A DNA stretch of 64,000 nucleotides from positions 26,078,214 to 26,142,213 of the forward strand of contig CM049320.1 in the NCBI GenBank assembly GCA_026874595.1, written 5' to 3'. The translations under genes were made by a program, and so were the position numbers. Position 1 is the first letter of the stretch, and each line of letters begins with the position of its first letter. Below are positions 35,181 to 46,579 of this stretch, piece by piece. The notes below the pieces were generated by a model. The model did no database searches. It worked only from the letters and a program-made list of their open reading frames with translations, and was not told where the DNA came from. Source of the DNA: Sipunculus nudus. Taxonomy: Eukaryota > Annelida > Sipuncula > Golfingiida > Sipunculidae.

Positions 35181-35757
35181 CCTCCGCCAAGGGGCGGTGG
35201 TTATGTTTTTGCCGGCGCTTGTTTGTTTATCTAGCAGCAACCTTACTTAAAAATTATGAATAGATTTTGATGTAATTTTCTGGATAGCTTGACAATGATA
35301 TAAGGAATAATCGTTTAAAGTTTGAGGGTGATCTGGAGCACCATCTGGATTCAGGAATTTTTAAAATAAAAAACAAGGCCTACAGGCCTAATGCGAACCT
35401 GTGCAATGAGATTACACCAGGTAAAATGCTTCAATGCTGGACCATTACTTTTCAAGAACATGTGTAACATGTATATGAACAATGCAAGTACTAAACACTT
35501 AGAACAAGAAACAATTAAACAAACATCACTGGGTCTGTGTGTGCATCACAAAGATAACTAATTATTTGCAAAAATTTTGGTGATGTTAGCTCCTGCCGTT
35601 TTGGAGTTAGCTATGGTTAACGTACAGACAACGCACAATGGACGATGCCGCATTAGCAAACCTGTCAGCTCACGGGTTCGCTAAAAATGCTGCATTTCTG
35701 ACAATGCCATATGGGGGTAATGAGCTGCATTGGCAGAGGTCTGTGCTCTCTGGGTGC
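35181..35757. mobile_element. MITE with ends CCTCCGCCAAGG, split by an insertion
   Basis: The left end CCTCCGCCAAGG (35181-35192) is matched by the inverted TTGGCAGAGG (35730-35739). The body 'gccggcgcttgtttgtttat' and 'gatagcttgacaatgatata' continues to about 35373. An unrelated 315-bp element then interrupts it, and the body resumes at about 35689. This end motif belongs to a MITE family I remember as widespread in animal genomes; I cannot name the superfamily. Confidence 0.6.
35374..35688 (+). mobile_element. Pearl/HINE-like element (third family) nested in the MITE
   Basis: It starts 'acaaggcctacaggcctaat' with subterminal GCGAACCTGT. It ends with a hairpin whose arms are AGCaAACC and GGTTcGCT, followed by CTAAAAA, so the end layout is the same as in families A and B. 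The GGAC tract is reduced to 'cagacaacgcacaatggacg'. No coding capacity. Confidence 0.6.
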
Positions 35758-35769
35758 ATGCTTTTCTAG

Positions 35770-37595
35770 ATGTAACCTACAGTTCATTTATATGTTCACA
35801 CAGTAGGCCAGAAATCCGATGAATTTTACAAATTTATAAGCATGTGAATAGCCTACTTTAAGTTGTGACTGATGTTAATTGCCTTCATATTCTTAAATAA
35901 ATTAGACCTGCATGCTTGTCTTGCAAGTAAAATAACAAAAGGCTTATTATCATTTTCATAGTAACTAATTCATTCAGTACAGACCTTTTAAAAAAACTAA
36001 ATTAATAAAGTGTTCAAGATTATTCCTTCATTTTATGTAACAGTTTTTGCATGGATATAAACCTTTAATTTGCATAGATAAAGTGTTTGGTACTCTCATA
36101 AATGGATATGAAATACATCAATTATAATATGGACTTTTTATTTCCCAAGGAGTATTAGAAATTTCAAAATATAGCACTTATGTTAGGGTAATCAAAAATA
36201 ATATTACCATAAAGAACCCTGGCAATCTGCCTGATTAGTGAAGCTTTATGCTTGCCAGGACTACCATAAAGGACGGTATTTGTGTCATCATAAAGCAAGA
36301 GCGCTATGTGAAAATATGAAAACTAATCTTAGTAATCTAAATTGACAAATTAATGTTGTCCCATGAAAGATATGAGTAAAGTTCCCACAGAGGATTTTGA
36401 TTTCCCTCAGGTTTTAAGTTTTGCTGAAACAAAACATAATATACAATCAGATTACAAGATGCGAATTTAATTGTAAAATTACCTGGATACCCTAATCACT
36501 GGCAAGCTTTCCTGTATTTAGAATGATGTCATGTCTGAGTAACATGCATGGTATCACCTATTCAGTTGCCTAAAAATGGCTGGCCCTAATACCTATGAAT
36601 AAAGTATGTGTCTTCCATGGACAAAGGAACCACTCTGTGTCAAAATGGAACATAATCTTTTGATTAAGTAATATATTGATCCAGATTACCATCAAAATTT
36701 AATTTCTAGTTCAACCCTTGGGTATTATTCTTGTCAATCCACAGAATTCCACTGGAATCCTTTCATTACTTTTTGTATTAAGTGGCCAACAGACAATTCC
36801 AACAACTAACTAACAAAGGGAAGAGCAAAATTCTCTAATAACCTGCTTAAAGAAATATGCAAACACTAAAGTTATCTTTCGTTTTTGAATGACAATATTT
36901 CAGTTTATATTAAACTTAGGTGGGAACCTCTGTGTATGCTGCATGGAATTTAGAGTGATTATACAATAGCCAGCTTGTATAAAATACATCTCACAAAAGC
37001 AATAAAAATATTATTTTATCATTTCAACTATACTGCTAATCTATTAAGCTATGGACAAATATTTGCAAATGTATGTTGAATCTCTTCATTGCTGGAAGAA
37101 ATGTTAAGTAAAGAATGGTAACATTTTTGATGATAATTATTAATTAATTATTGCTTCATAACTGGCCATATGAATGCAATTTTTGCTCTTAAAGTCAACA
37201 TTTATCTTATAAGACATACATGTAACTGCCTGACAAATAAAAATACTTTTGTAAAACTTATATCAAATAATTTACACACTGTCATTTCTACTTTGGTAAC
37301 TGAGAAATTTTAAAGTAAATTCTCTTAAAATAATTTTTCTTAACTCTCTATTCAGCTTGATAAGTCATTAGCTCATTGGTATGGTTTGCCAGTGCAGATG
37401 TATACGAAACCTGGGAAAAGTTCAATAAATTTTCAGAAATGTTTCCTATAGATACAGATAGTGGTTGTTGACTGTTTGAAGCTGCTTTGTTTGGCAAACA
37501 TTTACATACAAGCACACTTATTTTTAACTTCTTAAGATAACACTGATTTCACATTAAGCTTGGTAACCTTCAGAGACAACGTGGCATATATCAAT
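35770..37595. other. AT-rich DNA, no gene or repeat recognised
   Basis: Nearly 1.8 kb of low-GC sequence with only short frames on both strands. I see no inverted ends, tandem structure or GC island. Confidence 0.45.
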
Positions 37596-37599
37596 GATG

Positions 37600-38095
37600 T
37601 AGTCAAGTCCACATTACCTGTGTCTTAGTCCAAGCCACTCTAGTCACAGTTCTTGCATGAGGTTCAAGCCAAAGTCTTTTGTAACTTAAGTCCAAGTTAA
37701 AGACCAGTCAATATTGTCTTAATTAAAAGCACTTATATAAATAGGAATCAGAGATCATCATGTGCCTTTTTATGTCTTAATTTACATGTTTTTCACTTTA
37801 ATAATGAATTACATTTTATTCCCAATGCAAAGATTGAGTTTGGAATATAGTCTGAACTTGATTTTTGTAATATTTTGTCATTATACTTCACACTTATAAG
37901 TCTTTATTGTAGGTTTTCCAATTTGTAAGTCAGGCCGTACAGACCAGCCCTAATTTCTTGAGTCTTAACCTCACAGCCCACTGCAAGAAACATGTGCGGG
38001 ACACCCAAGATTAAGTCAAAGTCCCTGAAGAGGTGGACTGAAGTACAAGTCCAGACTGATTGTCCTTCATCACTGACAGATACTGCAAAAAAAAT
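37600..38095. repeat. Diverged interspersed repeat, copy 2 (AGTCCAAG-rich)
   Basis: Same order of landmarks as 30590-31480: 'tagtccaagccactctagtc', 'aggttcaagccaaagtc', 'catcatgtgcctttt', 'gtaggttttccaatttgtaa' with 'gtcaggccgtac', then 'agtcaaagtccctgaa'. More compact than copy 1. The minus frame at 37904-38101 lies within it. Confidence 0.5.
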
Positions 38096-38099
38096 TACC

Positions 38100-39185
38100 A
38101 CTGGGCCATTTTAATCTTTAAATACCTAGCTTGTAAATTTAAAAATGAGTTTCAAACCATGCTTACTTTCTGACTATATCCTTATGTCATCAGTAATATT
38201 GATATTAGGTTATGAGTGACCAGTTCCAACCAATGCACACATACAAATGAAAGAACCTAAGGGAAAGTCTATCTTTAGATGATCACCATCATATCCTTGC
38301 AGCATGCAGCTGAACAAAACATGTATAATGTACATGGTGGCAGACAACAATTAAGCTTTTCACTGTAGTTCTTGATACAACTTCCACTGCCATACCAACG
38401 CTTGAAATATCAGACTATCATTAGAAGGGCAAAACTCTCGTTAAATTGATGGGGAGAATTCTACCAGATAATGGTTAATATCTGAACTGATGAGCCTATT
38501 GGAGATACTTCATTACCTCAATAATGAACCAACAGGACCATATGCATAACATCCGACTGCTGGTTTTATCACAGCTCCATGGCCAATATGCCATAACAAC
38601 CACTGGTATTCCATAAACTTTCAGTCAGGGAGGAATTGCACAGATTACTTGAGCAATAATGATTTATAACAAAGGTCAGGTCCAAAAATTCTGCTGCTAC
38701 TTTTTCTGCTATAACTACTTTAATATATACATGGGCCATGGCCAATCCATATTATTCTCCAAGGTATAGGACAACTTGGATACTCTTAAATTTATACAAC
38801 AGGTTATTTCATTTTAGAGCTTAATTAAACCCCCAAGTTACAGAAGGTGCTTGTGCATTAACAAAATCCATGTAATTCTAAAAGCAAACTTCAATGCAAG
38901 CTGTATTTGAAAATCAATGTTAATATCCTGACTGTCAATGTTAATGTTTCCCTTGAAACTGCTCTGACCTTGATTTAGTCATGCTAGCTGCTGATGGTGA
39001 CGCAACAGTTTTCTAAGTCAGTTGCCTCACAGATCCACCAAAGTGGAGAATTTATCATGATAACCTGTATATTCTTTTTATTTCATATCACACTAAATAA
39101 GTTCAATAGGCTTCTCTCTCTAATTAACAACTTTTAACAATTATATGAATATTTAAGTTATTATTGTGATTTTACTGGTTTTGTG
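38100..39185. other. No gene seen
   Basis: Single-copy-looking AT-rich sequence with no long frame and no element ends. Confidence 0.4.
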
Positions 39186-39188
39186 AAT

Positions 39189-39466
39189 TTAATCTTTCCA
39201 ACATCCAAACCTCTGCATTACAAGTGTGTTTGTATGAGCCACGTGGTAGCTGACCCTGAGGTGCTGCTGTGTGTGTAAACAACAGATTACTTGTGTCCGA
39301 CACACAGACATACCACACTGATGCATTATTTGGCCAGTTGAGCACCTGGGGCCCAAAGAGGTTGGATGATGGGATTTATTCTTAGATCTCATGTGTTTCT
39401 TGACAGCTTCGTGAGCTAGTAAATCTATACCCAATAAGATGTATCTTCTTTTAGTAGTGGGGCACT
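39189..39466 (-). CDS. Speculative second (last) exon of a minus-strand gene
   Basis: On the minus strand the frame runs from a possible acceptor (caatttag|AGTGCC, AG at 39468-39467) to a TAA at 39191-39189. It is in frame with the candidate exon at 39979-40093 (115 + 278 = 393 nt, 130 residues). The peptide begins ECPTTKRRYILLGIDLLAHE and is rich in H, C and T. It matches no family I know, and the acceptor has a poor pyrimidine tract. The open frame also continues upstream into a poly-C MITE, so openness is partly chance. Confidence 0.15.
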
Positions 39467-39504
39467 CTAAATTGCGCCAGCCACTAAATAAAAGCAATTG
39501 AGGA

Positions 39505-39712
39505 GTCGCATGAAGCGGCTCCAGGGGAGGGGTCCAGGGGGTCCGCCCCCCCCCCCCATTTTCAGCTACAGCAACCTTTTTATAAAGGTTACAGACCAAT
39601 TTTTCCGGCCTGGACCCCCCTTTTCCGGACCTGGGGACCTTTTTTCAGGGTTTTCATTAGTCCTCCTGGGTTGGACCCCTCCTTTTCCTTAATCCTCGAT
39701 CCGCCTCTGACT
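39505..39712. mobile_element. Poly-C/poly-G MITE, family P copy 1
   Basis: The right end 'cctcgatccgcctctgac' and inner text 'tttttcagggttttcattag' with 'tcctcctgggttggaccc' match the element at 55340-55486. The left end reads AAGCGGCTCCAGG, an imperfect inverse of the right end. A C-run occupies 39545-39557. The inverse orientation of the family occurs at 53643 and 61922. Confidence 0.6.
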
Positions 39713-39978
39713 AGTGACCACGAACAAAATGTATAGTAGCAATGTGGGAGACCTTTAGGTACAAAAGTCCCGCTTAAAGTATGGAGCCAGGCTTCCCCCA
39801 TGTGTAATTGGTAATTTTCAGCCTTGCATCAAGCAAGACACGCGGTACTGTTGTACAGGGGTGACCATCAAAGCTTGAATGTTTGGTGATGCCATTAAGA
39901 TTAATTGGTGATTTTCTAAAAGAATAAGTTGTGTAGACAATTGTAGAAACTAATTGTACTCACGTAAAACGTCCTCAC

Positions 39979-40093
39979 CTTGATATCCTGTCTCAGTCTT
40001 CAGTCCAACAGTCACGACAGTCTTAGTCGCAGAGAGCGCCGGTTTCTGAACGTTTTCACCGCGTCTTTTCATCATTGACAGCATTCGGACCAT
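39979..40093 (-). CDS. Candidate first coding exon, minus strand
   Basis: The minus strand has ATG at 40093 in a good context (AAAATGG), with an in-frame TAA 12 bases upstream. It stays open for 38 codons, beginning MVRMLSMMKRRGENVQKPAL, and ends at a near-consensus donor CAAG|GTGAGG (intron from 39978). The exon is much richer in GC than the surrounding DNA and uses balanced codons. It is basic with no transmembrane segment. No family recognised. A possible downstream exon is at 39189-39466, with a MITE in the putative intron. Upstream, a large transposon begins only 263 bases away. Confidence 0.35.
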
Positions 40094-40355
40094 TTTATAT
40101 TCTTACATTCGGCTAAATATGGATTGTTCATACACAAATGATGGACTAATCGATACATCACTTCAATTTTATAATTTATTTTTTCATGTTTTTGAGTTTC
40201 TGTGTCATCAGGCCAGGGGACATGTGCGCAAGAAATCAATTTAGGTTAATCATTAATACCTACCACTGTCACCTGACAAATGCCACTCATCTGAGAACTG
40301 CTTAAGAAGCTTTGTGACGGAATACTGGTAAATTGTTACAACAGTATTAGCTATG

Positions 40356-40915
40356 TACGGTGGCTCGTATAGGACATGCACAAAATTATTTTTATCTCGT
40401 TCCCACGAGATAGTATCTCGTTCCCACGCGTTATTATCTCGTGGCCACGCGATAATTATCTCGTTCCCACGCGTTAGTATCTCGTGGCCACGCGATAATT
40501 ATCTCGTTCCCACGCGTTAGTATCTCGTGGCCACGCGATGATTATCTCGTTCCCACGCGTTAGTATCTCGTGGCCACGCGATAATTATCGCGTGGGAACG
40601 AGATAAATGTGGACAGACAATACAGTAAGACCTACATCTTAAATCCTTAAGGCATGTTTCTATACACTGAATGAAGACTATGGTCAATTATTTGCATGAA
40701 TTTAGAGCGGGCTTAATATGCTGAGACCTGAAATGATGCAACAGGGACTCGTACAACACTCGTTTGCCATGTTTGTTTAGAGAATGTGTGAGCGGGTAAG
40801 GGGGGGGGGGGGTCTTGTTCGGGTAAAATATTTGTCATAATAAATGTTCACAATATAAATTACCATTGGCGGCGAAACCAAATTTTCATTGGGGGCCCAA
40901 TATTATACCCAAATA

Positions 40916-40988
<73 letters not shown>

Positions 40989-41075
40989 ATATATATTATA
41001 TATATATACTAATATATATATATATTATATATATTATATATACATATATATTATATATATATTATTATTTATATA

Positions 41076-41124
<49 letters not shown>

Positions 41125-41446
41125 TAATGAGGGCCGTAGCCTGACACAAATGGCAGGGGGGGGATTTGATGGGGTAGTCCCCGACGGGGGGGGGGGGTTG
41201 GATGGTTGGGAGGGGGTCTCACCCTCTCAAGGTTTTGAAAATTTTGAAAAACTGTATGGGTACTACTGCACTCTGGTGCATTTTATTGGTCAATGCTTAT
41301 TAAGTGAAACAGTACCTCCTTGTAGGGAGATAATTTGTTATTTGTCTGGCAATGGATTCATTTCACACAGAATATCAACTTTTTTCACCGCAAATCCCGG
41401 AGTCTGCGGCCCTGTATATATGGTACTCTAAGTACTGAGCAGAAGA

Positions 41447-41518
<72 letters not shown>

Positions 41519-42451
41519 GTGCAAATACCCAATAATAATAGAGTGGATGTTTTTATACCCATCATTATGTTGGCTCAGCCCCCCCCCCCCCCCCCCCACG
41601 GTTTCGTCGCCTATGAATACATAACTGAAGTTTTATTGTAGAAAGAAAAATGTGAAGGGGAAGAATGAGCAAATTTCTCGTATAAAGGTCTTCTTAACCC
41701 CTCCCCCCAGTTATAATGTAGTGGCATGGCTGAAACCTTTTGTTGTAAGCTTCTCCCTTGAGACATAACACAAACCGACATGTTGTTTACCCTGTTCGGT
41801 ATACCCGAAATTAAATAACCCCAACCCTAGTCCTAAAAAAATAAGATTTCTGAGAATGTAAAATACAAACAAGTGTTTCAGCTTAATTCATGTTTGGTAC
41901 ACAAGGGTTTATATCACCCTTACCCTAAAACAATCAATACAGTTTTCCATGAACAAATAAAAATGGGCTAGTTGAACCAACGCAATGAAATGGTGAACCA
42001 ACGCAATGAAAACTGCTGAAATTTACCTCAAAGCATTCGGCGCAAACACACATACAACGAAACACATACAAACAATTTAAGCTGCATCGACGCTCGATAT
42101 AAAACAGACCACAGACATTCTTGTCCAAATGAGGGTTTGAGCTATAGCATGGCATACTAACGCGTGGCCACGCGATACTAACGCGTGGGAACGAGATAAT
42201 TATCGCGTGGGAACGAGATACTATCTCGTGGGAACGAGATAATTATCGCGTGGCCACGAGATACTATCTCGTGGGATTGAGATAATTATCGCGTGGCCAC
42301 GAGATACTAACGCGTGGGAACGAGATAATTATCCCGTGGGAACGAGATACTATCTCGTGGGAACGAGATAATTATCGCGTGGCCACGAGATACTATCGCG
42401 TGGGAACGAGATAAAAAATAATTTTGTGCATGTCCTATACGAGCCACCGTA
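40356..42451. mobile_element. Large non-autonomous DNA transposon with palindromic repeat arms (2096 bp)
   Basis: Ends are inverted: TACGGTGGCTCGTATAGGAC at the left and its complement ending CGAGCCACCGTA at 42451. The 6-bp direct repeat GCTATG flanks it exactly (40350-40355 and 42452-42457). Both arms (to about 40606 and from about 42154) are tandem arrays of TATCTCGTTCCCACGCGT and TATCTCGTGGCCACGCGATA, with a period near 45 bp and highly self-complementary. There is no transposase; the interior holds a nested poly-G element, (TA)n and unique DNA. A 6-bp duplication with TAC/GTA ends fits IS3EU as I remember that superfamily, but this is tentative. Confidence 0.8.
40868..41611. mobile_element. 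Nested element with ends GGCG(G/A)CGAAACC
   Basis: GGCGGCGAAACC at 40868-40879 is inverted as GGTTTCGTCGCC at 41600-41611. Inside are a long (TA)n block (40917-41120), G-runs (41156-41163, 41187-41197), (TA)n(TG)n (41450-41514) and a C-run (41580-41597). The 180-residue plus frame at 40889-41431 is mostly poly-IY from TA and not a gene. No clear target duplication is seen. Confidence 0.5.
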
Positions 42452-42459
42452 GCTATGCA

Positions 42460-43215
42460 TATACGGGCCTCTAATTTTCCTTTAATGTTTTCTTCGAGGC
42501 TGCATGTTCGGCCGACAATAGTACATGCTTAAAGATTAGGCCTATAACACTTTACTTTTATAATCAGTTAAATCTAAAGGATTTCTGAAATCTGAAGGAT
42601 ATTTCCCTCTGACTTCTACCCGGGTAAACCAAAACGATTATATCACAGTATTTGCCCGTGTGAATGCTCCAAACCCATTTGGCACACAACCAAAAATTGA
42701 TGAGTGACAAGTGCAAAAGTTAACTCTATGTAAGCCCTATCAATATGACGCTCTAGCCTACATGAGGTTACACGAATTAAGGATGCATGCGTCGTTAAGT
42801 TTCGAAAAAAACTATTGCTTCATTCTGAATTTACACGTCGGTTGACTGTGGTATAGCCTAGGCCTAAGTTCATTGACGTCATCAATAAACAGTTATAAGT
42901 CTGCACGTTTTGAAGCCCCTCGACACACAGAGTAAAGCTGGAAAAAAATTGTGTGGTGATAAACATCCTTTATGTCCTTGATTGAATGCATTTAAGACCA
43001 TTGGAAATAAAAAGGAAACAATTACAATGTATACATCATCTTTTTAAATTTCACATTTTCTAAATACCAAGTAGCATTTACATAAATACCTGATTACTGC
43101 AGCGACATCGCACGCAGAATTATGAACCCACATGGGTGGCCGGTTATAAATGTACAATATTAGCTACATTTGTAGGCTTCCATGAAAGGGATATATGAAA
43201 CCATAAATAATTCTC
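42460..43215. other. Single-copy sequence, no gene seen
   Basis: Mixed composition with no repeats. It includes TGACGTCA at 42875-42882 within 'cattgacgtcatcaataaac', a perfect cAMP-response-type octamer of unknown significance. Confidence 0.35.
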
Positions 43216-43224
43216 CCAGATATT

Positions 43225-43565
43225 GAAGTTCAGGGACGTCACATTGTTCGATGTCCGGAGGGGTCGATTCACGGACGGCCCAGAAGCAGGGTATAATCAC
43301 GTTTTATGCCTGTACTGGGCGTATAAACTAACGGCTTGACTAGGTCTCACGCGACGGCCGCCACCCCTGTGCCATTTAGATAGGGCCAGCGCGCCTGCCA
43401 CTTTTGTACAGACCAGTATAAATATGAAATCGGCCCATCTTTATAGTTCTTCAGTATTGACCGGGCTTGGCTGAGAAAACACGTTCTAGAGCTAAAGGCC
43501 GCGAGCGTCACTCATTAAATCTACCGTCCTGACACGCGCAATTCACCCAGGTCGCCACATTACAA
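43225..43565 (+). promoter_or_regulatory. Candidate GC-rich regulatory island with TATA box
   Basis: This CpG-containing single-copy block stands out from AT-rich DNA. It contains TATAAATA at 43417-43424, which would place a start near 43448, a GGGTATAATCACG/TTTTATG cluster at 43290-43310, and GC-rich text (acgcgacggccgcc) upstream of the TATA box. No obvious exon or donor follows. An enhancer or promoter is possible; conservation data would decide. Confidence 0.25.
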
Positions 43566-43569
43566 TAAC

Positions 43570-44420
43570 TTACCATCGTACAAGCATTTTTTTTTCTGTA
43601 TGAAACACTGACACGTAGACGCATATTACTTTTTTTCTTGATCATTTTTTATTCAGCAAGATATTGGAAGTAGAACATTACCACTCCGTACCATATACAT
43701 TTCCCCTGCATGGGTCAGTCTGATTATATAAACCATCATTTGTTCATTACCTTTTTATTGTATATAAAATATCTAAAAACTGTATTATTGGATCGAGTAT
43801 ACGTTGATGTTCTGCATGTAGAGAAGTATATATTATTGAAAGGTGCGTTGGTACAACCAGCAGAAGAATTATTATAAAACTACAGCTGATAAACTCGGTA
43901 ACCGGTGCCTTTTGTCGCGGTTTGGGGATGCATCAAATTAGATGAGGAATATTAGCTCATTTTTTATTCCATAAGTTAAATTAAATTTATTGAAATTTCT
44001 ACATAACGTGTTTCGTGGGGATTAAATGATGTAGGTTATTTGAGGTAAGAAACCACACTAAGAAAGGAATAATTAATTTCAATGTGAAAGGACAGGCTCA
44101 GGAGAATGGATTCTAACATTGTTAAATGTCCTGAGCTTTGTTGATTGTCATGGTATACAAAAGCCTGATCGAAAACTGACAACGCTTCAAGATAACAGGC
44201 AGGTTAACAACTGCGAGTCGATGGCAAAGAAATAACTTCAGCCTTGGTTCGTTGCTTTGTCTCAAAGCAAATTACACCAACTATGTACCAATTTAGCAGA
44301 AAATTTGTAGAGTATTAGAGTAAAATCGTATGAATAATCCATCAAATTCTGAATGTAATCGGAATCAAAATAATAATAACTTTTGTACCATTATGACAAA
44401 GGACGATAACTTGCATAGTC
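43570..44420. other. No gene seen
   Basis: Unique AT-rich DNA, short frames only, running up to the hAT-like element. Confidence 0.4.
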
Positions 44421-44429
44421 GATAACATA

Positions 44430-44492
44430 CAGTGGCGTCAATTTTTTTTCCAGGGTGGGGGGGGGGGAATGACTTTGTATACACACACACAT

Positions 44493-44523
<31 letters not shown>

Positions 44524-44867
44524 CCTTTTTCAGCGTCTGCGAGTGACATATTCAACTATATATATATATATATAATTAATATTTTTATATATATACTTAA
44601 TCATATTTCAAATAATTATAGTGTTTTAGAAAATAAGTTTTTGTAAATTCTAAGCAAGGTTTAAATATAACATTGTTTAATTGTTTAGTAAAAGGATCAA
44701 AAGTCTTTAATTCTATTTATTAATATATTTCATTTGCAGTATTATAATATTACTCTTTGAAAAGTGGGGGGGGGGGGGGAATGATTACATTGACCATCCC
44801 CCCCTTGCCAAAAAGTGGGGGGTATATATACCCCCCATCCCCCCCCCCCCCCATATTGACGCCCCTG
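44430..44867. mobile_element. hAT-like MITE, family J copy 1 (438 bp)
   Basis: The left end CAGTGGCGTCAAT and right end ATTGACGCCCCTG are inverted, and an 8-bp direct repeat ATAACATA flanks the element exactly (44422-44429 and 44868-44875). CAG-starting ends and 8-bp duplications are the hAT signature. Both ends are followed inward by G/C runs (44457-44467, 44766-44779, 44841-44852). The interior has (CA)n(TA)n and an AT-rich body shared with 57855-58318. Confidence 0.85.
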
Positions 44868-44879
44868 ATAACATAGAAC

Positions 44880-45280
44880 CCGCCCATTCCATTTATTTGT
44901 TCTTCCACCAAGTGAAATCGTGTAACTTAAGCTGGACATTGCTAAAACATGGAACACGACTGCAGAATCTAGGTTGATAATGGAATCCCTATCAGTTTAA
45001 TTATGTACTGGTAACATGTTTTTTTTTTATAAATGTGCGTGCCTCCACCCCAGAATTGTATTTAAGTTGTAGGGCTTCCTTTTGAACAAACCTTTTTCAA
45101 TCCTTTGAAATATATATTGGCCGAACTATTAAAGCCATGGTTATCATGTTAAGAAGGTGTAAAATTCTACATACCTGTAAACAAATGAAATTTATGTCAA
45201 ACGGTTGAAGTGTGACTGGTCCCAGTCCCCGGTATTGTCCCAACTGAAAAGCCCTCTCATTGAAAGCATGTGGCCTTTGT
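44880..45280. other. No gene seen
   Basis: Short unique stretch between two transposons, with only small frames. Confidence 0.35.
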
Positions 45281-45286
45281 TTAGTA

Positions 45287-45460
45287 CAGTAAAACCTGAG
45301 AGTTAAGACCACCTGATGTGCCACACCAAAAGCGGTCTTAAGTCACAGATGGTCTTAAGTCTCAGGTGGTCTAAGTCTCAGCATGAAGCGAACAAATTAG
45401 TTAAATCAAGGCATATATGTCTACGTAAACATTTATTTATTTATTATAAAAATACATACT

Positions 45461-45523
<63 letters not shown>

Positions 45524-46574
45524 CAAGATATTCACAACAATATTTACAAGTTAACAACAATATTTACTTAAAACAATCAATTTTGCTCTGCTGAACAAGG
45601 GAATCTTATTAATAATTATCAAAGAAAGCTGGTCCTTTTATAACTTTATTAAAAAAGCCTTTATCAAAAGCTTTGAATAGCCTGTTTGTTATATTGCACA
45701 AACACAAACCGCTAATTAATGATGTACCATGAGTACACACTGAGTCACTTTGTTGATCACTGAGTCCTATTGTCTTATTGATGAATATTCTATTGATGTT
45801 ATCGAAGCAGGTCGTCAGTTTGTCGTCGTCAAGAACTGACTTGTTGGCAAGTCAAAATGTGTGTGATAAGCAATGACAGTTGATCGCTAACGTTATGACA
45901 AACTTACTTTCATGACTCACTTTTTTTCAAAATTAAATCCGCGCTAATGTTATTTAAACATCGCTAAGACTAGTTATGGACTCCGGTCAACGACCGCAAC
46001 GTAGTGAATGCGACCGCAGTGTCAGAAATACAACGGTAGTTCTATTCGATGAATATTAATGAGGGATTTCCCCTAGAGCACGTGATCCTTTACCGTAAAG
46101 ATGTTTTAGACAATCGTTAAACAAATACGATGTGTTCAAAGATAGGCTGTGCTAAAAAAATAATGGTACACAGGCATCAGAATTAAAGGATTGCGTCGTT
46201 TTACATGTTCCCTCGCAATATTCGCGGAACTTTCACTTTTGGAGAAAGATTAAAACCACGCTAGCCCTGGGCCATTGACACCTGGAGGGGAAAGTAGGTC
46301 ACCATTGCCACCTGCACATTCAAGAGACGGTAAATGGCACGGTCGTTTTAGTCTAAACTTAAGACGCCAGGTGCCACTACCGCTACACCAGGTGGTCGCT
46401 TAACGGAGGTAAAGACCAGCGACTGGCCACATCTGAGCGGTCGGTGGTCGCGTACCACAAACGGTCGCTCAACACAGGGGCATTAAAAAGTGATTAAGCT
46501 CGGTGCATTAATTTTTCGGTCGCAAGTCACAGACGGTCGCTGGCGGCAGTGGTCGCTTGGTTCAGGTTTCACTG
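45287..46574. mobile_element. TIR element flanked by TA (1288 bp)
   Basis: The left end CAGTAAAACCTGA and right end TCAGGTTTCACTG are inverted and flanked by TA on both sides (45285-45286, 46575-46576). Subterminal DNA on both sides repeats 'ggtc(t/g)taagtc' / 'ggtcgc' motifs such as 'cagatggtcttaagtctcag' (left) and 'gtcacagacggtcgctgg' (right). (TA)n occupies 45464-45522. No transposase frame. TA duplications occur in Tc1/mariner and some CMC elements, so the superfamily is open. Confidence 0.65.
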
Positions 46575-46579
46575 TACTT

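Noticed and set aside
40889-41431. 180-residue plus-strand frame
   Set aside because: Most of it is poly-IY from a (TA)n tract inside a nested transposon.
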